Source of the DNA: Nostoc piscinale CENA21
Lineage (GTDB): Bacteria; Cyanobacteriota; Cyanobacteriia; Cyanobacteriales; Nostocaceae
Length of the DNA: 64,000 nucleotides
Reading direction: 5' to 3'
Assembly: GCF_001298445.1 (NCBI RefSeq)
Contig: NZ_CP012036.1
Span: 3,749,351-3,813,350, forward strand
Shown piece by piece: positions 25,779 to 34,612 of this stretch. Both the position numbers and the translations under genes were made by a program. The notes below the pieces were generated by a model. That model did no database searches and was not told where the DNA came from. It saw only the letters and a program-made list of their open reading frames with translations. Every line of letters begins with the position of its first letter. Positions within the stretch are counted from its first letter, which is position 1.

Positions 25779-26104
25779 ATATCTGGCTTCCGAACCACCA
25801 ACTGATGCACCATCAACACCAGCGCCAGCGCCCCTAAAACAATCATCAGTCCCGCAGGCATAAACTTACGTGTCTTGGCAAACCTCAAAGCAAACACAAC
25901 CACCAAAACCCCTGCCACACAAGCGGCTAAAGTCAAACCCCAAGGTTGTCCTTGCAAGTGCCAGTAAGCAAAGAAAATCAGTAACAAACCACTAACACCA
26001 CCACTCAAAAGCGAAACCAAACTACGAGCTTGCACATAGCCAATAATTCCACCAACAATTGCGAAGATACCGTAGGCAAAAGCAGCAATTATACCTAAAT
26101 TCAT
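25772..26104 (-). CDS. TMEM14 family membrane protein
   Basis: A 110-residue protein with four hydrophobic segments (IIAAFAYGIFAIVGGIIGYV, SLLSGGVSGLLLIFFAYWHL, LTLAACVAGVLVVVFALRFA, FMPAGLMIVLGALALVLMV), the layout of the TMEM14/UPF0136 family. In plants and cyanobacteria, family members (FAX type) are linked to fatty acid export or small-molecule transport, but the specific substrate here is unknown. The last residues (VRKPDIC) come from the nuclease remnant DNA fused to the gene's end, and the original C-terminus may have been replaced by a few residues. Confidence 0.8.
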   Translation of the reverse strand: MNLGIIAAFAYGIFAIVGGIIGYVQARSLVSLLSGGVSGLLLIFFAYWHLQGQPWGLTLAACVAGVLVVVFALRFAKTRKFMPAGLMIVLGALALVLMVHQLVVRKPDIC

Positions 26105-26188
26105 TGTTAAAACCTATGTAGATTTTGACTTTACAGCCAAGGTCGGCAGACAATTTACCATAGCTATTTAGCTATCTCACCTAGTTGA

Positions 26189-27544
26189 TTGATGGATATT
26201 CCCGCGATGCCAACGGCAAGTACTTCGTCCTATGCCCAGGTGCAATTCCTCCAGCGTCAAGCAGCATCTCTTTTACTTTACCAATCTGTCCTCCAGAGCG
26301 GAGCCGCGATCGCCTTTCTGGAACTGTTGCAAGCAATACGTTACACTGATGCCGATGGCAGGAGTTGTCTACAAGCCTATGGCAATTATTTCCACGCCTT
26401 AGCCGCAAGCCGTCAAAATTGGGAAGACCATTTAATTTCCCAAATACTCCTCTCAGAAAATCCCTTTAGCCGACTGGCGCAGCAACAAGACTTTCAGGAA
26501 TTACCCCCAGCTTTAGTTGCAGCCGCTCAACATGATTTACATATCTTACAAAGTCTTTATGAATGCAGCACAGCTGCTCTCAGCGAGTGGGTACAAGCTG
26601 TAACTCATTTGCCAGTTTCGCCTGTAGTTTGGTACCAAGAACACAATCATACCCGCAACCAAACCCTGCATTTGCCAGATTGGGAAAATTGGGCTGATGC
26701 TGTGGAAGAATTAGCCGCTTATTATCAAAAATATGGGGTAGGTTTATTTGCTGAGTATCGCGCCTTGCGTTGGCAAGATGGGCAGTTTGTCGGTATTCCT
26801 TATCCTGACCCCATTAAGTTAACTACCCTGGTGGGTTATGAATGGCAGCGTGATGCTTTGCTGAAAAATACAGAGTTTTTACTAGCGGGTGAAACAGCAT
26901 TGCATGTATTACTTTATGGTAGTCGCGGTTCAGGGAAATCTTCTTTAGTCAAATCTTTGTTGAATGAGTATAGCGATCGCAACCTACGTCTACTAGAAGT
27001 TGGCAAATCTTATTTACATGATTTACCAAAAATTGTCGAACAATTACGCGGTTTGCCACAAAAATTTATCATTTTTGTCGATGACCTCTCCTTTGAGGAA
27101 GATGACGACGCTTTTAAAGCTCTTAAAGTAGTTTTAGAAGGTAACTTAACAGCACGACCGCAAAATGTAGTTGTCTACGCTACCTCCAACCGCCGTCACC
27201 TAATTCGAGAGTATTTCGCTGATAGACCCACCCCCAAGGATAATGAAGAAATCCATGCTTGGGATACGATGCAAGAGAAGTTATCATTTAGCGATCGCTT
27301 TGGTTTGACATTAACCTTTGAGCCAGCAAATCAAAATACTTATTTAACAATTATTCGTCATTTAGCGTCACAAGCCAAAATTAATCTCAGTCCAGAAGAT
27401 TTAGAATATCAAGCATTACAGTGGGCAACCCGTCATAATGGCCGTTCTGGACGCACGGCACGACAATTTATTGACTTTTTAAAAGCAGATTTATCTCTCT
27501 TTGGTACAACTAATAATAAATCTGATCCTCAGCCTCAATCTTAA
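26189..27544 (+). CDS. DUF815 family AAA ATPase
   Basis: A 451-residue protein. The N-terminal half (residues 1-200) is helical and specific to the cyanobacterial group (YKYGVGLFAEYRALRW-like end at the domain border). The second half is an AAA module: LHVLLYGSRGSGKSSLVKSL (Walker A), FIIFVDDLSFEEDDDAFKAL (Walker B with extra acidic residues), ATSNRRHLIREYFADRP (sensor/arginine region), and LTFEPANQNTYLTIIRHL and HNGRSGRTARQFIDF (lid). DUF815 ATPases are predicted to be MoxR/DnaA-like chaperones; cellular role unknown. It is followed 21 bases later by the coiled-coil gene on the same strand, so it may be cotranscribed with the cassette, but it is also a common housekeeping gene. Confidence 0.88.
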   Translation: MMDIPAMPTASTSSYAQVQFLQRQAASLLLYQSVLQSGAAIAFLELLQAIRYTDADGRSCLQAYGNYFHALAASRQNWEDHLISQILLSENPFSRLAQQQDFQELPPALVAAAQHDLHILQSLYECSTAALSEWVQAVTHLPVSPVVWYQEHNHTRNQTLHLPDWENWADAVEELAAYYQKYGVGLFAEYRALRWQDGQFVGIPYPDPIKLTTLVGYEWQRDALLKNTEFLLAGETALHVLLYGSRGSGKSSLVKSLLNEYSDRNLRLLEVGKSYLHDLPKIVEQLRGLPQKFIIFVDDLSFEEDDDAFKALKVVLEGNLTARPQNVVVYATSNRRHLIREYFADRPTPKDNEEIHAWDTMQEKLSFSDRFGLTLTFEPANQNTYLTIIRHLASQAKINLSPEDLEYQALQWATRHNGRSGRTARQFIDFLKADLSLFGTTNNKSDPQPQS

Positions 27545-27565
27545 TTACGAATTCACACCAGCAAT

Positions 27566-28840
27566 ATGCAAGCAGTAATGGTCAGTAATCGATTTCTTCT
27601 AGGTGTAGTTGCCTTTAGTGTAAGTTTTGGGCTTAGTCTGGTTCCCAATTGGAATTTTGGTCAAGCTTTCATAACAGGCATAATTACTGTCCTTGCTACA
27701 TATACCGCCGCATTATTTGTCGATAAGCGCCGAAGACATCATGAACTGCTGGTGTTAACGACCTTACGTAAACGCATTAAAGAGCAAGAATCTTTAAAAA
27801 AATCGCATTTATCGAGAAATCAAACAAATCGAAGAACAGCACAATTTGTTATACGCCGAGACTCAAAAACTGCAAAATCAAATTGCCGAATCTCGCAATC
27901 AAAGAGATAGTCTGCATCGAGAATTGAGTAACTTTGCCGGACAAAAAAAAGCAATTAGAAGCTGAAACTAATAACCTTAAAAACACTATTCAAACACTAG
28001 AGCAAACTAGTACAGAACTGAGTAATCTTTGTGGTAACCTCACAGCCGAAAAACGCCGCTTAGAGTTACATAGTAATGTTTCTCATGCTGAAATTGCCCA
28101 GTTACAAACTCAACTTAATGAACTGCACCAAGACAAGCAAGAAATTGAGAGTAACTTAACTTTACTAGGTAGACTTAAGCCGCAGCTAGAAGAAAAAAAT
28201 GTATGAACTCCGGCTAGAAATTCAAGAACTAGAAACTGTTGTTCATCAGCAAAATCAATTGCTGGCAGATATCAGCACAGAAAAGAATAACATCACTAAT
28301 AATTTAACTGAATTGCATCAACAAAAAATTGATAAACAATCAGAAATTCAACAGCTAAATAGTCAAATTTTAATCTTACAAGGAGAACGAGATTTATTAC
28401 AAAATCAAATTTGGGACTTACTGCAACAAACAGAAACTCTCAATTTAGAACCTATACCAATAAATATCTCCTCAGAAGATGAACCAGAATTATTTCCATT
28501 TGCTGATTTAATTGCACCTTCAGAAGATCCCAGTGAAGACTTACCAGAAGAATGGACTAATTTGTTAGAAAAATTACCAGGTCATGAAATTGAAGTATTA
28601 AAAGCAATCTTACAAGCAGATAACCCCAAAGCAACAATTAAACAAATTGCCGAAGCTAATATTACCATGCCTAATCTCTTGATTGATTCTATTAATGACC
28701 GAGCAAATGATACTATTGGGGAATTAATCATCGAGCCAGGAGAAGACACTCCCGAAGTGTATCCAGAACATCGGCACAATGTCCACAAAATGATTGCTAT
28801 GTACGAAGACTTGATGAGCAGGCAAGCATCATCAAATTAA
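27566..28840 (+). pseudogene. membrane-anchored coiled-coil protein with TerB_C-like end, three A-run frameshifts
   Basis: Three successive ORFs (27566-27910, 27934-28206, 28199-28840) join into one 423-residue protein if one A is removed from each of A7 (27796-27802), A8 (27943-27950) and A7 (28193-28199). The restored layout is two membrane segments (FLLGVVAFSVSFGLSLVP, FITGIITVLATYTAALFV), then about 200 residues of coiled coil (Gln/Leu/Glu heptads), then an acidic linker and a compact end EWTNLLEKLPGHEIEVLKAI with IKQIAEANITMPNLLIDSIN. That end looks like the TerB_C domain of stress/defence systems. It is followed 46 bases later by a BrxD-like ATPase and then a helicase, matching known TerB_C-ATPase-helicase linkages. 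Confidence 0.68.
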
Positions 28841-28895
28841 ATTACTTGTTATCGTAAAATTATTATTGTGTGAAATCTAAAATCTAGTGAAGTAC

Positions 28896-30224
28896 ATGGC
28901 AAAGCTCAAAATCTCGAAGAAAATTTCAACTGCTTTAATTAATTCCCTAGGTGCGGGAGTAGTACCAAGACTAGGAATTGAACACATAGCAGTTGGTCGA
29001 GAACAAGAACTTAAAAGCCTTATACAAAATCTAGATGACATTGCAGAAGGTGTCGCAGCATTTCGCTTTATTATTGGTAACTATGGTTCCGGTAAAAGCT
29101 TTCTTCTGCAAATGATTCGCAACCGAGCGATGGAACAAGGCTTTGTCGTAGCTGATGCTGATTTATCTTATGAACGTCGCCTCGCGGGAAGTAATAATGA
29201 AGGTTTGGCGACTTATCGAGAATTAATGAGTCATCTTTCCACCAAAACCCGTCCTGATGGCGGTGCTTTAGTTTCAATTTTAGAAGGCTGGATTAATAAA
29301 ATCCAACAAGAAGTTGCTAAAGAAACTAATATGCGTCCCACAGACGAAGGTTTTGATGACCAAGTGGAAGCCAAAATTAGAGAAGTTGTGCAGTATATTG
29401 AAGATTTAGTTCACGGCTTTGATTTTGGCAACGTGATTATTGCTTATTGGCGTGGTTATCGATTAGATGATGATAATTTAAAAAATGCGGCTTTACGGTG
29501 GTTGCGGGGTGAATTCAGCACCAAAATTGAAGCTAGGTCTGCTTTGGGTGTGCGGGTAATTATTGATGATGAAAGTTGGTATGACTACGTTAAATTATTA
29601 GCTAAATTTGTGGCAGAGATTGGTTATAAAGGTTTGTTGATATTATTAGATGAAGCGGTGAATTTGTATCAAATATCTACTACTGTTACCCGCGAAAAAA
29701 ACTATAACAGACTGCTGGCAATGTTTAACGATACCATGCAGTGTAAAGCCGAACATCTGGGGATTTTTATTGGGGGTACGACCAAATTTTTAGAAGACCA
29801 AAATCGTGGGCTTTTTGCTGACCAAGCTTGGCGACGACGTACCAAAGAAAGTCGTTTTGCTACCCAAGCGAATGTTCAGGAATTTTTGGGGCCAGTTATT
29901 CGGTTAAACCCCCTGAATGAAGCTGAAATTTTCACGCTTCTACAACGCCTGAAAGAAATTCATGTAACCCACTATGGTTATGATAAAACGTTGAGCGATC
30001 GCAACTTACAAGAATTCTTACAAGAAATCGTTAGCCGCTTAGGCGCAGAAGCCTTACTCACCCCCGGCGAAATCATCCGCGACTTTATTAGCGTGCTGAA
30101 TATCTTACATCAAAATCCAAAAATGGCATTTAGTGAATTAATTCATGGTTCTCAATTCAAACCTACAGCCGTTGGTAAAAATGCAGCCATCGATGAAGAT
30201 GACGCAGCAGAATTTAGTTTGTAA
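28896..30224 (+). CDS. BrxD-like P-loop ATPase (DUF2791 type)
   Basis: 442 residues from ATG 28896 (a GTG three codons earlier is also possible). After a short N-terminal helix pair (KISKKISTALINSLGAGVV, then GIEHIAVGREQELKSLIQNL) comes Walker A, FIIGNYGSGKSFLLQMIRNR, and Walker B, IGYKGLLILLDEAVNLY. Sensor-like HLGIFIGGTTKFLEDQNRGL and LRLKEIH-type lid follow, with FLGPVIRLNPLNEAEI. This is the family of BREX BrxD, an AAA ATPase that acts with a helicase in phage defence, and it is also linked to TerB_C proteins. In this window it sits between the TerB_C-like protein and an Lhr-type helicase (171 bases downstream), a cassette arrangement. Confidence 0.82.
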   Translation: MAKLKISKKISTALINSLGAGVVPRLGIEHIAVGREQELKSLIQNLDDIAEGVAAFRFIIGNYGSGKSFLLQMIRNRAMEQGFVVADADLSYERRLAGSNNEGLATYRELMSHLSTKTRPDGGALVSILEGWINKIQQEVAKETNMRPTDEGFDDQVEAKIREVVQYIEDLVHGFDFGNVIIAYWRGYRLDDDNLKNAALRWLRGEFSTKIEARSALGVRVIIDDESWYDYVKLLAKFVAEIGYKGLLILLDEAVNLYQISTTVTREKNYNRLLAMFNDTMQCKAEHLGIFIGGTTKFLEDQNRGLFADQAWRRRTKESRFATQANVQEFLGPVIRLNPLNEAEIFTLLQRLKEIHVTHYGYDKTLSDRNLQEFLQEIVSRLGAEALLTPGEIIRDFISVLNILHQNPKMAFSELIHGSQFKPTAVGKNAAIDEDDAAEFSL

Positions 30225-30269
30225 TTAAAGTTAGAAGGATACTAAAAAATATATTTTAGACAGTAGGCT

Positions 30270-30325
30270 GCTGGCATAAATATTTTTTTTTTTCGCGCAA
30301 AAGCGCAAAGACGCAAAGAGAGATA
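30270..30325. repeat. CGCAAAGACGCAAAGAG spacer repeat
   Basis: T9-10 tract followed by CGCGCAAAAGCGCAAAGACG and CAAAGAGAG, a dispersed element also seen in part at about 5393, 13760 and within the 3' end of the thioesterase gene (21495-21525, complement). Confidence 0.55.
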
Positions 30326-30394
30326 TTTCTTAATTTCAACAGAGTGGGTGTTTTGTGTTAAAAGATAGTATTATTTTCAGCCTGAACACTCAAC

Positions 30395-32581
30395 ATGACT
30401 AATGCCTTTAACCGACTTGCACCCTTCATTCAAGAATATATCTACCATCACAATTGGACTGAATTACGACCAGTGCAAATTGCTGCTTGTGAAGTAATTT
30501 TTGACACTGATGCTCACTTGTTAGTAGCAGCAGCCACGGCGGCCGGAAAAACAGAAGCAGCATTTTTACCAGTATTAACTGTATTACATAATCACCCTAT
30601 AAATACAATTGGAGCATTATATATCGGCCCAATTAAAGCTTTAATTAATGACCAATTTGAACGTCTTAATGGCTTACTCAAAACAGCCGATATTCCTGTT
30701 TATCACTGGCATGGTGATGTTGCTCAAAGTCGCAAAAATCAGCTTGTAAAAAATCCCCAAGGTATTCTCCAAATTACGCCAGAATCTCTGGAGAGTTTAT
30801 TAATTAATAAACATCATGATTTAATTCGCTTATTTGGAGATTTAAAATTTGTCATCATTGATGAAATTCATGCTTTTATGGGTTCGGAACGCGGTTGTCA
30901 AATTATTTGTCAATTAGAGCGTTTAGCCAATGCAATTCAATCACAACCCAGACGCATTGGTTTATCAGCTACCCTTGGCGATTATTCGATGGCGGAAGAA
31001 TGGCTGAGTTCGGGAACTGATAAACAAGTAATTACTCCTAAAATTGAAGCTGGTAAACGTCAAATTAAACTGGCTGTCGAACATTTTTATCTTCGTGATG
31101 ATATTAATTCCTCAGAAATATATGATAATTATCTTTTTAATCTTAGCCAAAACAAAAAATGTCTGATTTTTGCGAATAACCGCACTCAAACTGAATCTGT
31201 AATTGCTTCTTTGCGGCAAATTGCTCAAGAACAAGCACAACCAGATATTTATCATGTCCATCACGGGAGTATCTCGGCCAGTTTGCGCCAAGCTGCGGAA
31301 AAAGCTATGCAAGAACCCCATTATCCTGCTGTGACTGCGGCAACACTCACTTTAGAATTAGGCATAGATATCGGTAATTTAGAGCGGGTTATTCAGTTAG
31401 AATCACCTTTATCTGTAGCTAGTTTTTTACAAAGATTGGGACGTGTTGGGAGGAGAGGTGTAACTGCGGATATGCGCTTTGTTTGTGCTGAAGATGAACC
31501 ATTATCGGAAGCATATCTACCAGAGCAAATTCCCTGGCAACTTCTACAGTGTATTGCTATTATTCAACTATATTTAGAAGAACGTTGGATTGAGCCGATA
31601 AAGCCGCCGAAATATCCTTTAAGTTTGCTTTATCATCAGACAATGAGTATTTTATTAGCGGCGGGAGGATTATCTCCAGCAAATTTAGCTAAACAAGTTT
31701 TAAATATGCCGCCTTTTGCAGCAATTTCTCCAGCAGATTTTAAATTATTATTACGTTATTTAATTGATATTGGTCATATTCAACAAACTGAGCAAGGTAA
31801 ATTAATTATCGGATTGATTGGGGAAAAGATAGTCGGAAGATTTCAATTTTATGCTGTATTTGCTGACAATCAAGAATATACCGTAAAGCAAGGCATAACA
31901 GAAATTGGCAGTATTGTGACACCGCCACCTGTAGGGAATCAATTTGGTTTAGCTGGTCGCACTTGGGAAGTTGTAGAAGTTGATTTTAAGAGAAAAGTGG
32001 TTTTAGCTAAACAGGTAGATGGTAAAGCTACTGTTTATTGGCGTGGTGGCGGCGGGACTATTCATACTAAAATTTTACAAAGGATGCGACAGGTTTTATT
32101 AGAAGATGTTGAATATAGCTATTTACAAAAAAATGCTCAACAACGGTTAAAAACAGTGAGGAAATTATTTGATGCTGCGGGATTAGCCAAATCAAATATA
32201 TTGCAATTAGAAAAAAATAAATGTTGTATTTTTCCTTGGATGGGAACAGTAGCTTATCGCACTTTAGAAAGATTGCTGAATTCTTTTTGTCGAGAATCTT
32301 TAGAAATTAGTAGTATGGGGGGAACTAACCCTTATTATTTAATTTTAAAATTAGGCAAAGGTAAGCTGAAATCTCTGCAACCAGAAATTGCTTCGTTGTG
32401 TGAGCAAAGAATTTCCGCCGAAGATTTGGTAAGTACAGCCGAAGCTCCAGAAATACAAAAATATGACGAATTTATTCCCCATTCTTTATTACGCAAAGCC
32501 TTCGCTTATGATTATTTAGATATAGAAGAACTCAGACAGCAGGTTGCTCTTTGGCAAGTTATGAAATGCGATCGCACTTAA
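30395..32581 (+). CDS. Lhr-like DEAD/DEAH helicase (BrxHI-type)
   Basis: A 728-residue superfamily 2 helicase. N-terminal RecA domain: ELRPVQIAACEVIFDTDAHL (Q motif), VAAATAAGKTEAAFLPVLTV (motif I), GALYIGPIKALINDQFERLN (Ia) and FVIIDEIHAFMGSERG (motif II, DEIH) with IGLSATLGDYSMAEEWL (III). Second domain: KCLIFANNRTQTESVIASLR, YHVHHGSISASLRQAAEKAM, TAATLTLELGIDIGNLERVI and SFLQRLGRVGRRGVTADMRF (VI). The last 200 residues (YTVKQGITEIGSIVTPPPVG and beyond) are an Lhr-type C-terminal region. It unwinds nucleic acid with 3'-5' ATP-driven movement, by family analogy. In BREX-type loci such a helicase pairs with BrxD, as here. Confidence 0.87.
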   Translation: MTNAFNRLAPFIQEYIYHHNWTELRPVQIAACEVIFDTDAHLLVAAATAAGKTEAAFLPVLTVLHNHPINTIGALYIGPIKALINDQFERLNGLLKTADIPVYHWHGDVAQSRKNQLVKNPQGILQITPESLESLLINKHHDLIRLFGDLKFVIIDEIHAFMGSERGCQIICQLERLANAIQSQPRRIGLSATLGDYSMAEEWLSSGTDKQVITPKIEAGKRQIKLAVEHFYLRDDINSSEIYDNYLFNLSQNKKCLIFANNRTQTESVIASLRQIAQEQAQPDIYHVHHGSISASLRQAAEKAMQEPHYPAVTAATLTLELGIDIGNLERVIQLESPLSVASFLQRLGRVGRRGVTADMRFVCAEDEPLSEAYLPEQIPWQLLQCIAIIQLYLEERWIEPIKPPKYPLSLLYHQTMSILLAAGGLSPANLAKQVLNMPPFAAISPADFKLLLRYLIDIGHIQQTEQGKLIIGLIGEKIVGRFQFYAVFADNQEYTVKQGITEIGSIVTPPPVGNQFGLAGRTWEVVEVDFKRKVVLAKQVDGKATVYWRGGGGTIHTKILQRMRQVLLEDVEYSYLQKNAQQRLKTVRKLFDAAGLAKSNILQLEKNKCCIFPWMGTVAYRTLERLLNSFCRESLEISSMGGTNPYYLILKLGKGKLKSLQPEIASLCEQRISAEDLVSTAEAPEIQKYDEFIPHSLLRKAFAYDYLDIEELRQQVALWQVMKCDRT

Positions 32582-32816
32582 GATAGATGTTTTTTAAATC
32601 AAACGATTCAGATGTCAGACTGTAAAACATTAAATATGCTCTCCTAGCCATAAATCAAGCTCTGACTTCTGCTAGAGGAATTTTTATCTTTGTTACAGAT
32701 AGTCTTGATATGTCTTGGATAAAGTTGATTGGTTTCAAAATAGGTTAGATTTTAGCTCAATTTCATCACTAACTTATATTTAAAGTCAGCCAATTAACTC
32801 CAAAAACCTCAAGATA

Positions 32817-33197
32817 ATGGAGTACATTCCGGTCATGATCAATTTAATTTCTCAGGTATTTTCTCGCATTAATTCCCTATTAAATCAATTTCAAGTAAAG
32901 CGGTTTGTCGCTGTAGTGCTAGTAGGATTTTTAGTCCTGACAACCAACGCTAATATTGAGCGTGGTAACACCAAAGCTGTAACTAGAGAGCTTGATAGAG
33001 TTGTACATCAGGATAAGGCTGATAGACCAAAAACCACAGGTGAATGGAACAGAGAAGCGCGTCAAACTGAAGATGAGCCTGGTAAACGCACTCAAAGAAT
33101 TGCGAAAGAATCAGCAGAAGCTGTTAAACAATGGGGTTCAGTTTATCCCGATACAGCTAAACGCAGCGCCAACAGTGTAGACGAAAATACAAGATAG
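32817..33197 (+). CDS. conserved cyanobacterial hypothetical (DUF6658-like) protein
   Basis: A 126-residue protein. After a basic start, one hydrophobic segment VKRFVAVVLVGFLVLTTNAN (about residues 28-47) could be a signal peptide or anchor. The mature region is Lys/Glu/Asp/Arg-rich (RELDRVVHQDKADRPKTTGE, ESAEAVKQWGSVYPDTAKRS) and shows no fold I recognise. A common short Nostocales protein family with unknown function; the name is from memory only. The start may be the ATG at 32817 or the second ATG seven codons on (MINLISQV). Confidence 0.55.
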   Translation: MEYIPVMINLISQVFSRINSLLNQFQVKRFVAVVLVGFLVLTTNANIERGNTKAVTRELDRVVHQDKADRPKTTGEWNREARQTEDEPGKRTQRIAKESAEAVKQWGSVYPDTAKRSANSVDENTR

Positions 33198-33206
33198 GTA
33201 TTGAAG

Positions 33207-33245
33207 AAGGATGTAGGGGTTCAAAACCCTTACACCCATTTTCAA
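33207..33245. repeat. GGATGTAGGGGTTCAAAACCC spacer repeat
   Basis: GATGTAGGGGTTCAAAACCC + TTACACCCATTTTCAACAG, closely related to the complement-like unit at about 12003-12045 and to 15780-15860. Dispersed non-coding repeat. Confidence 0.5.
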
Positions 33246-33276
33246 CAGACAATTTTTGTGCGTCAGTCCAAAAATT

Positions 33277-34471
33277 TTAAGCTTTGAGGCTAAAAATCTT
33301 TTCAATTACATCTTCGACAACTTTATCAGGGGTGGATGCGCCAGAAGTCACACCGACGACGATTTTACCTGCTGGTAGCCAATTTTCGGCGATCGCTAAT
33401 TCTCCATTTAACTGGCGATGTTGAATGGCGTTACCTGATTTAATTCGTTCTACCGAATCAATGTGGTAAGAAGGAATACCTTTTTCAAAGGCAATTTGTT
33501 GCAATTGGGTAGTATTTGATGAGTTAAACCCGCCAATTACCACCATTAAATCTAATTCATGTTGTACTAATTCCAACATAGCATCTTGTCGCTCTTGGGT
33601 AGCATCACAGATAGTATTAAAGCTTTGAAAATGATCATTTAATTGGTCGGGGCCATATTTCTGCATCATCGTCCGTTCAAACAGCTTACCAATCTGCTCG
33701 GTTTCCCCTTTTAACATAGTAGTTTGGTTCGCAATCCCCACCCGTTCTAAATCTTGATCTGGGTCAAAACCAGCAGAACAAGCTTTAGCAAATTTTTGCA
33801 AAAATTCTTCTCGATTACCACCATTTAAAATGTAGTCAGCAACATATTGCGCTTCTTTTAAATTTAGAACAATTAAATATTTACCAGCAAAGGAACTAGT
33901 TGCAACCGTTTCTTCGTGTTTATATTTACCGTGAATAATTGAGGTGTAGTCGACTTTTTTTATGCTTTTCCACGGTATTCCAAACTTTAGAGACCCAAGG
34001 GCAAGTTGTATCAACTATTTTGCAGCCTTTATCGTGTAATATCTGCATTTCTTGAATGCTGGCTCCAAATGCAGGTAGGATAACTACATCGTTATTCTCC
34101 ACAACCGAAAAGTCTTTTTTGCCTGTTTCTACAGGAATGAATTTAACTTCCATTTCCTGCATTCGCTGATTTACAGAAGGATTGTGGATAATTTCGTTAG
34201 TAATCCAAATGCGTTCGGTGGGGAAGTGTTGACGAGTTTCGTAAGCCATTGCAACAGCGCGTTCTACACCCCAGCAAAACCCAAAAGCTTGGGCTAACCG
34301 GATGGTAACATCACCCCGTTGCAGACTGTAATTGCGATCGCGGATTTCTTGAATCAAACTGCTGTGATACTCAGATTGCAACTGGGTTGTGACCTCGGCT
34401 TGATGGCCAAACCCCTTGCGATTGTAATTTTCTGAATGTTGGAGTGAACGTTTAAAAGCTTTTGTATCCAT
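33277..34471 (-). pseudogene. ispH: 4-hydroxy-3-methylbut-2-enyl diphosphate reductase, split by a T-run frameshift
   Basis: The N-terminal ORF (to about 33926) starts MDTKAFKRSLQHSENYNRKG and has AQAFGFCWGVERAVAMAYET (first cluster Cys), then IVDTTCPWVSKVWNTVEKHK (second Cys). The C-terminal ORF continues KKVDYTSIIHGKYKHEETVA, NTICDATQERQDAMLELVQH (third Cys) and VGVTSGASTPDKVVEDVI. The junction is seven T on the plus strand (33955-33961); six join them into 397 residues, the usual long cyanobacterial/plant form. IspH is a 4Fe-4S enzyme that makes IPP and DMAPP from HMBPP, the last MEP-pathway step and essential in cyanobacteria. A true knockout is hard to believe, so this is an error or a slippage site. 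Confidence 0.88.
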
Positions 34472-34547
34472 GTTTAATTCTGTGGTGTCTCCTCCTTCTG
34501 ATTTTCGCGCGTGGAGACCAAATTTAGAAGTGTGAAGTGTGAAGTCT

Positions 34548-34612
34548 AAAATTTTCCCCCTTGTTTACCTTGTCCCCCTGTCCTCCTTGTCTACCTTATC
34601 TTCCCCTACTCT
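34548..34612. repeat. heptamer repeat between ispH and GDSL genes
   Basis: CCCCTTGTTTACCTTGTCCC + CCTGTCCTCCTTGTCTACC units of the tandem family, overlapping the end of the GDSL gene by a few bases. Confidence 0.6.

Noticed and set aside
26181..26408. 75-codon minus-strand frame over the DUF815 start
   Set aside because: Shadow of the DUF815 ATPase gene, Arg/Leu/Gly-rich without family look.
29071..29277. Minus-strand frame within the BrxD-like gene
   Set aside because: Antisense shadow; codon pattern follows the ATPase gene.
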